The position numbers and the translations under genes are program-made. Below are positions 31,797-42,750 of a stretch of DNA of 64,000 bases, piece after piece (position 1 is the first letter of the stretch; the number at the start of each line of letters is the position of its first letter). The stretch spans positions 6,924,872 through 6,988,871 of the forward strand of contig NC_084807.1 of NCBI RefSeq assembly GCF_963583255.1, given 5' to 3'. The notes under the pieces were generated by a model. The model made no database searches. It had not been told where the DNA came from and worked only from the letters and a program-made list of their open reading frames with translations. The DNA comes from Pyrus communis. Lineage: Eukaryota > Streptophyta > Magnoliopsida > Rosales > Rosaceae.

Positions 31797-31993
31797 TGTT
31801 AAAGATTGCAAGAATCAAGAATGAAGATTTGATTATATAGCAGCTGTATAGGAAAGTATCATTGTAATATTTAGTTTCTGTTCTTGTAAGTTAGGTTATT
31901 CTTACCTAGTTTAGCATGCACTCATGTATATAAGTGTGTGTTGTAAACCTATTACGTTCAATCAAAATAGAAAACCTAATTGGTTTTTCTACA
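31797..31993 (+). repeat. 5' LTR of copia element
   Basis: 197 bp with TATATAAG near 31927. The 3' LTR differs only at a T/C site and a G/A site near the end. Confidence 0.92.
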
Positions 31994-32005
31994 TGGTACC
32001 GGAGC
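31994..32005 (+). other. Primer binding site of copia element
   Basis: TGGTACCGGAGC immediately follows the LTR. It is a two-base variant of the initiator tRNA-Met complement TGGTATCAGAGC. Confidence 0.75.
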
Positions 32006-32050
32006 ATTAATCTTGGGACCCAAGAAAGTAACAAACCCTAGCCGCCTATC

Positions 32051-33150
32051 ATGGCAGAGAACGATGACAAACTCAAGCCCTCTGGTTCAATGGAGGGAAC
32101 CACGTTTGACGTTAATCATTCTTATTACCTGCATCATTCCGATCAGCCGGGAATGATGCTCGTTTCTCAGCCGCTCACTCCAGACAACTACAACACTTGG
32201 AGCAGGGCGATGATCGGTGCATTGAAAGCCAAAAACAAACTTAGTTTTGTTGATGGAACCTTCAAGAAACCAGAACAAAAGGTTGCTGCAGCAGACTTGC
32301 ATCAGTGGGATCGATGTAACAGCCTGGTTAAAACATGGTTGGTAAATTCAATATCACCAGAACTTCAATCAAGCGTCATTTATTATGATCTTGCATACCA
32401 AGTTTGGGAAGACTTGAAAGAACGGTTTTCTCAAACAAACAATATGCAGTTATACCATATTGAAAGTTCAATTCATGATTGTGTCTAAGGAGCTATAACC
32501 GTAAGTTCCTACTTCACCAAACTCAAGGCGTTGTGGGACGAGAGAGATGCTGCGATTAGCCTACCCGATTGCGACTACAACACTTTGCAACATGTGTTGG
32601 CATTCCAGCAAAATCAAAAGGCAATTAAATTTCTTATGGGACTCAATGAAACATTCAGTGCAGTCAAGGATCAAATTCTGTTGATGGATCCACTTCCTCC
32701 CGTCAACAAAGTATACTCCCTTGTACTGCGACATGAGAAGCAGCACAACACCACCACAGGCAAAACGCCAGTTCAGGAAGCTACTGCCTTTGCTGCAAGA
32801 GGACCAGATTCTAGCAAGAAGGGTGCTGATATGAAATGTACTCGTTGCAACAAAGATAATCACACCTCTGCAGATTGTCGTGCCCATTTAAAATGTGATT
32901 ATTGTGGATGGAAGGGTCATACGATAGATTATTGTCGAAAGCTTAAAAGAACGGATCTGGAGCAACAAAGAAGTCATTCTAAGCAGCGACCGAGAGGAAA
33001 TAACGTTTCAAGCAACCTTGAAAGGCAAGATTTGGGAAATTCTTTCCCTTTTACGCCTGACCAATGCAAGCAGATCTTGACCATGCTCAATGGCAATCAA
33101 GCCAAGGCAAACAACGTTGGTAAAGTTTCCTCTCTCAATGATCTCTCAGG
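32051..33150 (+). pseudogene. Copia gag with two zinc knuckles (one stop)
   Basis: Begins MAENDDKLKPSGS. The Gag domain has LTPDNYNTWSRAM (about residue 40) and WLVNSIS, and is interrupted by TAA at 32486-32488. The frame then continues with YFTKLKALWDERD and RFLMGLNE-type sequence to two CCHC knuckles in a row: CTRCNKDNHTSADC and CDYCGWKGHTIDYC (about 32841-32937). A double knuckle is unusual; most copia Gags have one. Confidence 0.85.
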
Positions 33151-34754
33151 TAAAGCTTTTTCTTTTACTTCTCATGATCAGAAGTCATCATGGATCTTGG
33201 ATAGCGGTGCCACAGACCACATAATTTCCTCACACACTTTGCTGACCTCTTTTGTGCCTGTTAAGAATAAAACCGTAAAATTACCAGATGGTTCTTATGC
33301 TACTGTGACACATATAGGAACCATGCAGTTTTCCCCAGATTTTATCTTACATGTTGTGTCCCCACGTTCCAACTCAACCTCATCTCTATCAGTAAACTTG
33401 CCTATCAGTCCTCGTGCATCACCATTTTTCTAAGTTACTTTTGTGTGATTCAGGACCTTCGTTCGGGGAAGATGATTGGGACGGGGACTGAGCGAGAAGG
33501 CTTATATTTCTTGGATGCCACCAACGGGAGACCCACCTTGTCCACTTGTCATGCTGTTACGAAAGCTTCATCCCAACTCTGGCATCAACGCCTAGGGCAT
33601 CTCTCTGACAAAGCGCTTCATCATACTTCACTTCCTAAAAATATTATTGGTTCTTTTGTTTCGAATAATTGTCTTGTGTGTCCTCTAGCCAAACAAACAA
33701 GATCTCAGTTTTTATTAAGTTCAATTTCAACTAGTAAGCCTTTTGAACTATTACATATGGATATTTGGGGGGGGGGGGGTTTCGTGTTGCTTCACTCACT
33801 GGAGCACATTATTTCCTCACAATTGTTGATGACTACACTCGTTCCACTTGGATTTACTTAATGAAACACAAATCTGACACACGACATTATTTGACAAGTT
33901 TTATCAATCTCGTTGAAAACCAGTTTTCTCATAAAGTCAAGATCATTAGGAGTGACAATGGTCCCGAATTTACTCTTGCTGCCTTCTACTCAACCAAGGG
34001 TATTATCCATCAAACCACTTGTGTTGCCACTCCACAACAAAATGGAGTGGCTGAACGTAAACATCGTCACCTCCTCAACGTTGCCCGGGCCTTACTTATT
34101 CAAGCCAACTTACCTACCAATTTCTGGGGAGAAGCCATACTCACTGCAGCTTATCTCATCAATCGTACGCCCACCATCGTCTTGAATGGTAAAACACCTC
34201 ACGACCTTTTGTTCCATAAACCACCTAAATACTCCCATTTGAAAGTTTTTGGCTGTTTATGCTTTGCATCCACGCACCCATCTCATCCGTCCAAATTTGA
34301 TGCAAGGTCTACCCCATGCATATTTCTTGGTTACCCCTATGGCAAGAAAGGGTACAAAGTCTATGATCTTAACACACGTCAAATTTTTGTCTCTCGTGAT
34401 GTAGTTTTTCGTGAACATACCTTTCCCTCTACTCACTCTTCCGCACTACACTCTGACACCAACCCTCCACCCACCTTACCCTATCTCTCTCCCATGGATG
34501 ATCTCTCTTTTGATCCACCCAGTCCCACACCTCCTCCTCCCCTCGTCAACGACACTTCTTCTCCCAGCGACAACATTCCCGATCCTCTTGTACCCACACC
34601 TGCTACCATACCTCCACCTCCAAACCCCATTCCTTCTCCAGCTGACATCCCAACCAACCTACCACCCCAACGTTCGTCTTCTCGCATCACTCGACCACCT
34701 TCTTACCTTCAACAATTCCACGTTGGTGTCTCGCTGCCTTCTCGTCCTCACTAA
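33151..34754 (+). pseudogene. Copia protease and integrase (frameshifted)
   Basis: Protease active site WILDSGATDHI near 33190. A frame change occurs near 33357. The GAG-pre-integrase block (LWHQRLGHLSDKALHH) follows near 33580 with the zinc-binding C...C pair (CLVCPLAKQ). A run of 13 G (33767-33779) shifts the frame again. The integrase core then reads VDDYTRSTW, IIRSDNGPEF and PQQNGVAERKHRH, so the three catalytic acidic residues are kept. A Pro/Ser/Thr-rich linker ends at a TAA (34752-34754). Confidence 0.88.
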
Positions 34755-36443
34755 TCATCGGCCTCTATCGTTGGCTCACATACAGGTAGTACTTCTCACC
34801 CTATTTCTCACTTTTTAACTTATGATCGCCTGTCTCCCACTCATTGTGCCTTCACCACATCCCTTTCCCTTGTCAAAGAGCCCCATACTTACATGCAGGC
34901 TATCCAGGATCCTAAATGGTGCCAAGCCATGCGCGATGAAGTTACTGCTCTTGAAGCCAACCACACCTGGACCCTCCAACCTCTTCCACCTGGGAAGAAA
35001 CCCATTGGCTGCAAATAGGTCTACAAAGTCAAACTCAATCCCGATGGCTCAGTGGAACGCTACAAAGCACGCTTGGTTGCCAAAGGGTATACACAAGTCG
35101 AAGGCCTCGATTACACCGAGACATTTGCTCCTGTTGCTAAGTTAGTCACGGTTCGCTTATTACTTGCTGTTGCTGCTGCCCAAGGTTGGCATTTGTATCA
35201 ACTTGACGTCAATAATGCTTTCCTCCATGGCGATTTACTTGAAGATGTTTACATGCGACTTCCCCCTGGATATGGACGAAAGGGGGAGACACGAGTATGC
35301 AAACTTCAGAAGTCTCTCTATGGGCTTAAACAGGCTTCGAGACAGTGGTTCCTTAAGCTTTCTTCTGCACTCAAGGCCGCAGGTTATCGCCAGTCCAATG
35401 CGGATTATTCTTTGTTCGTCTGATCCAGAGGTACCAGCCTTACTACTATCCTAGTGTATGTGGATGATGTGATATTGGCAGGTAACGATTTACCATTTAT
35501 TGAGAAGACAAAGGAGTTCTTGGCTAACAAATTCAAACTCAAAGACCTAGGAAAATTGAAATATTTTCTGGGTATCGAAGTGGCAAGGTCATCTCAAGGT
35601 ATCTCATTATCACAACGGAAGTATGCCTTAGATATATTGGAGGACACTGGTTTTCTTGGAGCAAGGCCGGCACGGTTTCCCATGGATCAAAACTTGACAC
35701 TCACACAAACAGATGGAGAGTTACTGGAAGACCCATCTGCATACAGAAGGCTTGTTGGACGTCTAATTTATTTGACAATAACACGTCCAGATCTTGTTTA
35801 CTCTGTCCACATTTTAAGTCAATTCATGGACAAGCCTAGACTGCCGCATTTAGATGCAGCGCACCAAGTTTTGAGGTACATAAAAGGGTCACCAGGGCAA
35901 GGCATCATGCTTCACTCAACAAGCTCACTTCAGTTGAAAGCATATTGCGATGCGGATTGGGCAAAGTGCAAAGACACAAGAAGGTCAGTTTCGGGGTATT
36001 GCATCATGCTTGGAGATTCACTCATATCTTGGAAAACAAAGAAACAAACCACAGTAGCGAGATCAACAGCGGAGGCAGAATATAGAGCCATGGCGTCTAC
36101 ATGTTGCGACATAACTTGGTTAAAGTATGTGCTTAGTGATTTATGTGTCGAGCACTCACAACCAGTTATGTTGTTTTGTGATAACCAAGCTGCACTTCAT
36201 ATTGCATCCAACCCCGTGTTCCATGAAAGGACAAAACACATCGAAATTGATTGTCATTTGGTTCGAGAAAAGATACAAGAAGGAGTTCAAACTGCTCATG
36301 TACGAACTCTACAACAATTGGCAGATTTATTCACCAAGGCACTGAGTACCTCCCAGTTTGAAAGTCTTCTTAGCAAGTTGAGTGTAATCAACATACACTC
36401 CAACTTGAGGGGGAGTGTTAAAGATTGCAAGAATCAAGAATGA
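34755..36443 (+). pseudogene. Copia reverse transcriptase and RNase H (stops)
   Basis: RT starts with HTYMQAIQDPKW and carries a TAG at 35016-35018 in the conserved GCKxVYKVK block. It continues with [25 protein letters not shown] and [17 protein letters not shown] follows at 35421-35423, shortly before the catalytic YVDDVILAG (35457). RNase H has [29 protein letters not shown] and [12 protein letters not shown], then ADLFTKAL. The frame runs through the polypurine tract into the 3' LTR and stops at 36443. Confidence 0.9.
36402..36415 (+). other. Polypurine tract of copia element
   Basis: ACTTGAGGGGGAG directly before the TG of the 3' LTR. Confidence 0.8.
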
Positions 36444-36612
36444 AGATTTGATTATATAGCAGCTGTATAGGAAAGTATCATTGTAATATTTAGTTTCTGT
36501 TCTTGTAAGTTAGGTTATTCTTACCTAGTTTAGCATGCACTCATGTATATAAGTGTGCGTTGTAAACCTATTACGTTCAATCAAAATAGAAAACCTAATT
36601 AGTTTTTCTACA
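36416..36612 (+). repeat. 3' LTR of copia element
   Basis: 197 bp, 195 of them identical to the 5' LTR. Confidence 0.92.
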
Positions 36613-37429
36613 GGATTTGAAGGTCTTGAAGAGTAGAACACATTTGTACCTAATAAAAGTTCAAAATCCAACGGAAAAATGGTCGGAAATTCCCTCGATA
36701 CTTCCGGCCAACTTTGCAACCTTCCAAACTTGCCTATACCAATGTCCACTTCACTCCAAAACTACTTCAAAGGGTTAGGGAAAGTTGGGTGAATACCTTT
36801 CCAAGCCTTAAAATCTCAAAACCACACCGGGATCGCATCAGAGCAAACTTGACTCCTCGCTGGAGCTTCTAGTTTCTCACGTTCCTGTCGTCCATTCGAT
36901 GAGCTAAGGGTATAGCTGAGTTCGTGAAGTCGAGAGGAAAATGATGGTGGTTTCCAAAGACTCGATCCATGAGAGTTTGATGATGATGGTGTATGTGGGT
37001 GTCACGATGCAGAGAGAAGAAGGAGAGGGAAGGCTCGAGAAGAAGGGAGAGAGTGTGTACGTGCGTGTGTGCGTGTGTGTCCTCCTGATTGGGCAGAAGA
37101 AGAAAATGTTAAGCCTTGATTGGGCTGCCGTGAGAGAGGGAATTATGGTGATTGGTTTCTTATTTTGGTATGTTTACACTCTATACGTTTGTAACTTCCT
37201 TGTTACGACTCCAATTCGGCCCTAACTCGCGTCAACGCGCTCGTGACGTTGAGTACAATCTAATTACGATAGCGAGAAAATTAATTTAAAACTACATATG
37301 TACATCCATATCACTAAGCCAACGAGGACAATATCATCACTCTACACACTAGGGGAGAAAATATATATAATAATTTGGGATGGGTCGTCACATTGGCGAT
37401 ATTGCTTCGACTCTCGATAATTTCTTTCG

Positions 37430-39078
37430 CTAGGGGTGAGGTCTTGTCTTCCCCAAACTGTTTGTACAAGTTTGATCTTCTTTGTAATTTTAATAGCAGT
37501 GGACTACTTGTATGAGAATCCTCTTGTCTTACGTATCTTTTGGCATAAAGAACTTTCAATCCGATGAATGTTCCAAAGTAAACGAACTCGAGAAATAAAA
37601 TAAGCAATAGAGCAAAACATTTTTGTAATTGATGTATAAAAATATTTGCATGTACATAAATTAAATCACAAAAATTAAAAAAATTAAATTAAATTACTTA
37701 AATTGATAAAAATTAAATTAGTGAAGAAAATACCTTCAAATTCGTTCTTCACCGATAATCGTATACAACAACCCTAGAGAAAACAAATTGAATTTTGTTA
37801 GTTTGAATTCACAATTGAAATTTTGTAATAAAAATCATATCGCTTACTAGATAGAGCAAGATAGATCGAGGAAAAGAGATGAGATCGAGATTGAGGTGGA
37901 GGTAGAGTTGGAGCTGGAGATGGTGATGTAGAGAGATGGTGAGAGATGGACGGAGTGAAGGACGAATTTGAGAGAGATAGAAGGGAGATGAAGGGAGTGG
38001 AAAGTGAATTTGAAAGAGATTGAGGGAGTGGAGGACGAATTTGAGAGATGAAGGAAATTGGAGATGAGGCAGCTGCTGCAAATAAAAGTTTGCAGTTTCT
38101 ACCTCTCACGGCTGGGTATTCTTATTATAAACACAGAATCTTTGTGTGACGAAGACTTCGTCACGCATACATAAACCGTCGATAAAAAATGTTAACCTAA
38201 TTCAATTATGCAATAAAGGATTCGTCGCGGAAATCATCTTCGTGCGACTAATGTCTAATTTGTCCAGCGAAAAACCTTTGCGTGATCAAACAAACTTTCG
38301 TCGCTTAGTCTACTTTTACGGGACAACAGACCGTTGTTGTGTGTTATTTATTTATTTTTTTTAATTTAGTTAACATGGACTGAATTTTTACAAAATTAAA
38401 GGCAAAAAAATGAGATACTTAAATCCCCCGTATAAGGTAAATCAAATTAAGCAAATAAATACTTAAAGTAAATATTTAATCCAAATACAAATTAAAAATA
38501 TATATAAAGCTACCATCCGCGAATGTTAATATAATCCGACTACACACTAGAAAATTATTTAATTCGTCCATAACATCTAAATAAAACACCTACTGTGGTG
38601 GTTCTTGTGCATTTCGGTTGGCGTCACGTTTCCACTCTCGGTAATGCCTCTGGAATATGTCATCAATGAAATTCATCAGGTTAGGGTCGTTTCATCAACA
38701 ATAAAATCAACCTGTTATGGACAAATAATTATTAAATTACTAATTGGCATTTATTGATAACTCATCCAACAAAGACTTCTTCAGATCCTCCGACACTTTT
38801 TTCCAAGACGCCCACTCCGTAAGATATTTGTTCCGCAATAATGCCTTCATGTCGTGGACAAGCATGGCATGCGTTTTCCACTCGTATTCCTTAAGTTGCA
38901 TATCATAGTGGGATTCTTCCGCGGTCTAATGTTTTCAATAATTTTTTATAGCGCTCATTTTCACGAGACGATACCCTTATTTTGTCCCGCAAAGGACACT
39001 TGAGCGACGAAAGCTGCTTCATCGTCTAAAGTTTTGTCACGCAAGTAATTTTTCCACTAGTCTAATGGATCTTCTCAG
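37430..39078 (-). mobile_element. CACTA-like (En/Spm) decayed element
   Basis: The minus strand contains repeated short motifs around GCGACGAA / TTCGTCGC (38145-38340 and 38940-39060), like CACTA subterminal repeats. The right edge reads CTAGTGGAAAAATTAC on the minus strand near 39045-39070, close to a CACTA start. Between the repeat zones the minus strand has fragments such as KEYEWKTHAMLVHDMKALL and WASWKKVSEDLKKSLL, which resemble plant En/Spm transposase-associated proteins. The left boundary and the target duplication could not be found. Confidence 0.35.
38146..38164. repeat. Perfect 9-bp-arm palindrome
   Basis: GTGACGAAG-A-CTTCGTCAC. It lies at the inner edge of the CACTA-like subterminal repeats and is built from the same motif. 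Confidence 0.85.
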
Positions 39079-40850
39079 GTGCCTTGATGTTTGTCGATTG
39101 ATTGAGTAAATTGTTGTACCATTCTCTCTTCTATGCATGTTCGGTTTTCTCACATTTATCTCTTCCATGCATGTTGTACCATTTTTGTTTCTAATAATTC
39201 TCTACTTCTTGTTAAGGTTTGGCTTCATGTCCCCTCTAACTTATTCTATTTTTATTTTTTTTCTTCTTCAATATATTCACAATAATGTCTTTTTCCATGA
39301 TAGCAATGCTGGAGAAAGTGACATTATTGTTTTAATTAAAAAATAAAGAACATGATCATCATGGAGTTTTTGGATCATCAACCGTGTTTGTAGCATTTGA
39401 GTGGCCCTTCTCTTGGACGATACTATCCATTGCAGTGAGATCTCCTAACACAAACGAAGAAGGACCTAGAATTCCCTGCTTTTAGAGATTTGACTGTATC
39501 CCTTTAGGCCTCAACACCAGATTTTCAAAGAGATATATCAACACCAGATTTTCAAAGAGAGATAAGAACAAGACCAAAAGCCCGCTCAGCATTACTGACA
39601 GTACCACTTTTGCTGCTAATGCACCTGCAGCTACTTCTGCTTCTGCCCTTTTTTTACTCTGTCTTAAAGTTGTTTCTTATGTGTGGTAGCAGAACTGAAC
39701 TATTATGATATGAAATGATTGAACTTTGTTAAACTGGTACCTTTGCGTTTACCATCAAAGTCAACCTTTTTTTCATAAGCTTACACGCCAACCCTTATTT
39801 CTTAAACAAAGTACTCCAAAATGGGGGCAAAAAAATAAGGAGTAAGACTCTCCACCATCCTATTCACATTCCCTTCCCTCATCTCCTCTCATATTTTATA
39901 TTTTATCTTATTGTTTTTATAAAAAAAAATTAATATAAAATGTTGACGCGACTTAGTCGTAACCGTTCAAATAAGAGTGATGGAAGAAGAGAAAGATTAG
40001 GAGGAGAGAAAAGTCTCCTCCAAAAAATAATCCACACGCCACATTTTCTACTCCAGATGGGGGGGGGGGGGGGCCATCCTATGACAACATTATATTTTTA
40101 TTTTTTATTTTTGTTTTGTTTTGTTTTTAAGTAAAATAGTAGATTGCCTGCCGTGGTAAACGCTCATAACCACTATAGTCATAAGGTCCTTGCATCATCT
40201 CATGTTAAATTTTAATTCCGAATCTCACAAGACTACATAAAATACAATACTTCGGGAGGGATGGATGTATTGAATTTTGATGTTATTATGTTTACCAACT
40301 CTTTCCGCATATCTTTGAATGGTTCGGATATGTATTTGGAATAGTTTATGATGAAGCAAATGCTTCTTCCATCCTTTAAGTGAATATATTGTCAAGTGTT
40401 GCGAGAGAAAAGTTAGACGCTTTACAATTGACACTCTACCTTCTTTTTCGATACATACAACGATAAATTTACATTAAATGATGAAGGGTATAAATGAATA
40501 CTTTACTCTAAATTAAACTAAATTATACGGATACATGTGAGAATGACATGTATTGAGAAGATATATGATCAAGTGAGGGTCAACACTTGCTCACAAGGAG
40601 AGATTTTTCAGTGTGACTTGGCACACGGGATGGTACATCACGTATCACTATACAAATGGTGTAATATGTGTGTTAAATGGTTAATAATTTAAAAAATAAA
40701 ATTTCTCACCACTTACATAAAAACACGTGATATACAACCTGTGTTCCTGTCACAATAAAAAGTTTCTCCCTTACAAGAGCCTAAAACGAAAACAAATCCA
40801 ACCGTCAGATGCTTGTTTCTAGTTTATTTTTTGGGTCTATGTGTTAATTT
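39079..40850. other. AT-rich sequence, no gene recognised
   Basis: Contains a small direct duplication (CAACACCAGATTTTCAAAGAGA at about 39510 and 39539) and a run of 15 G at 40059-40073. Short open stretches carry no domain. Confidence 0.4.
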
Positions 40851-40945
40851 AATTAATCGGACGCACATCTACACAGGGGAAATATTTAAAGGGAAAAATG
40901 GTCAGCGGATGTTAAACCATCTCTACGGTTTTTTTACAAATTATA
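40851..40945 (+). repeat. Second copy of the BAHD upstream region
   Basis: About 95 bp match 49224-49318, directly upstream of the intact BAHD gene (shared CACATCTACAC, ATTTAAAGGGAAAAA, ATGGTCA, GGATGTTAAAC, ATCTCTACGGTT). The match ends just where the gene copy has its TATA box. No BAHD coding sequence follows here, so this is probably the promoter stub of a lost tandem copy. Confidence 0.75.
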
Positions 40946-42125
40946 TATATACATATATATAAAGTCAGCACGCTAAAATGATGAAGTTTTCAATATACCA
41001 AAAATGCCTCTCTTTAAGAGTACTACTAAAATCACCTCATTGTCCTAATTTTCCATCTAGCTTTTAACGAAAACGTTAATCACATATTTATCCTTTTAGT
41101 AAAATACTTTTAAATCCATATTTACAAATTTGTTATATTTAATTTTAATTAAATAAATTAAAAGAGAATAAAAAAAAACTAAAACTAAAACTAACAAAAA
41201 TAAAAATAAATCCATCACCCTCCCAAATCATCCACCATGGGCCCACGACTATCATGTCCCCAATCATCCATCACCCTCCCTAACCACAAACACCACCCCA
41301 TTCTCCCTTTGAATTCCAGTACTACACCTCCACCCCTCTCTTCCTATTCTCATATACGAACAACGACGACAACCTAGATTTCCAAATCGAAAAATACCCA
41401 ATTCCAATTGGAATATAAATCCATTTGGAGCAGTCTGCCTCTGTATTAGAGCAATCTCCCCCATATTTCTCTCTCTTCGCTTTATGTGCTTCTCTCTTTC
41501 TCCCCCTTCCGTTTCTCTCTCTTTCCCAAGGAGATGCTACCAAGTAGGTGTCAAAGGTTTTGGTTTTTGATGAGGGGCTGGGAGGAGATTTAGGGTAGTG
41601 GCAATTACAGTAGCATGTTGGTTTTCTTTAAACACATATTAACATTACTCTTTGAAAAAAAAAAAAAAAATACATTAGAGGTTGGTGGAGGAATAATTTT
41701 ATAATTTTTTTATGACCGGTGAAATTATAATTTGGATGTAGAAATAGAACAATGAGTTGAGTTTATCAGCACTCCTCTCTAATTAGAATGTTAAAATGAA
41801 CTTCAAATGGTGAACTTTCAATTTACCAAGAATGCCCCTCTCTAATTAAAATGTTAAAATGAAAATTAATTAAAAATTCTCAAAAATAAAAAGATTCTTA
41901 CTTAGTGGGCATTTTTATGGTTTCTTTCTCTGAATTTTTAAAATAATTATAAAATCAGTATTTTAGTAAATTAATTACAAATTCTGAAAAATAAAAGATT
42001 CTTACTTGGTGGGCATTATTTATTGTTTCATTCTCTAAAATTTTAAAATAATTATAAAATCAGTATTTTAAATAAAATTAAAAAAATAAATGAAAATCAG
42101 TATTTTAAATAACTTTGGCAAGGTG
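40946..42125. other. AT-rich repeats between promoter stub and hAT-like element
   Basis: Includes a 108-bp tandem duplication (41868-42085). A short dispersed motif, TGATGAAGTTTTCAAT followed by ACCAAAAATGCC, occurs near 40980, near 41810 and in weaker form near 47540. No genes. Confidence 0.5.
41868..42085. repeat. 108-bp tandem duplication
   Basis: Two units sharing AAGATTCTTACTT(A/G)GTGGGCAT and AAATAATTATAAAATCAGTATTTTA. Confidence 0.8.
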
Positions 42126-42750
42126 TAGGTCTAGTAATTTATGACACGATCTGTTAACCCGACATGAAACGGCACCAAACTAACAAATTATCGGATTGAC
42201 ACAATAATGAATCGAGTTGTTATCGGGTAACCCAATAAGCACCTGTTAAGATAATGGGTTGGTCCGGGTATACACGTGGGTTACCTGATACACGATAAGC
42301 AAAATATTAATTTAATAATTTTATACCCCTAAAAATACTATCATAATTATAAATATATATATATATATATATTAAATTAAATTTAGAAAATTTGAAAAAG
42401 GAGGTAGTATAATTAGGTTTCCATCCCTATTTTTCCTACCCCATTGATCAAAACCTTATTCCTTTCAATTTTTGATCAATGTCCTTAGATTTTAATACAC
42501 GTCATTAATTATTTCAATATAAAATATTTTTTATTTCTAAATATATTCATTAAGTTTTAGAAACGTTACATTTGGTATATTTATATTTATGGCTAAATTT
42601 TTTATCATATATTTTTATTTTTAGTTTGTACCCATTTTTATTTTCAGTTTTAATTTGTACCCATATATTAATTCCTTTTTGTACCCACATTTTTTAAAAT
42701 TTTATTTTTATGTGTACCCATATTTTTTAAATTTATTTGTACCCATTTTT

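Larger units (their letters stand above)
31797..36612 (+). mobile_element. Ty1/copia retrotransposon, recent but coding-defective
   Basis: 4816 bp with a perfect 5-bp target duplication GGATT (31792-31796, 36613-36617). LTRs of 197 bp (31797-31993 and 36416-36612) run TGTTAAAG...TTTCTACA and differ at two positions. The gene order gag, protease, integrase, RT, RNase H is complete and typical of copia. Coding continuity is lost through premature stops at 32486, 34752, 35016 and 35421 and frameshifts near 33357 and at the G run 33767-33779. It sits in the right LTR of the chromovirus. Confidence 0.92.
5130..37392 (-). mobile_element. Ty3/gypsy chromovirus (Tekay/Del-like), host of a nested stack
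   Basis: A reverse-strand LTR retrotransposon about 9-11 kb long before it was invaded. On the minus strand both LTRs begin TGTGAC(A/G)ACCC and end GGTGTGTCA. The outer flanks give a near-perfect target duplication: TTGGA at 5125-5129 and TTGGC at 37393-37397. Gene order on the minus strand is LTR, tRNA-Met-type primer site, gag with zinc knuckle, protease, RT, RNase H, integrase and chromodomain, then LTR. That order plus the chromodomain identifies a chromovirus, and the long LTRs fit Tekay/Del. Four later elements sit inside it: 8019-18913, 23777-28784, 29046-30181 and 31797-36612. All coding parts carry frameshifts or stops. Confidence 0.85.
29019..37392 (-). repeat. Chromovirus right (5') LTR, interrupted twice
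   Basis: LTR pieces are 29019-29045, 30182-31796 and 36613-37392 (about 2.4 kb in total). They are separated by the hAT-like element and the copia element. All three match the left LTR in order. The LTR ends at 37392 with GTCACA, reading TGTGACGACCC on the minus strand. Confidence 0.85.

Noticed and set aside
37798..38109. Minus-strand Ser/Pro-rich ORF of 103 codons
   Set aside because: Two frames are open at once because of a GA/TC-rich tract. It may be leader sequence of the CACTA-like element; no support as a gene.
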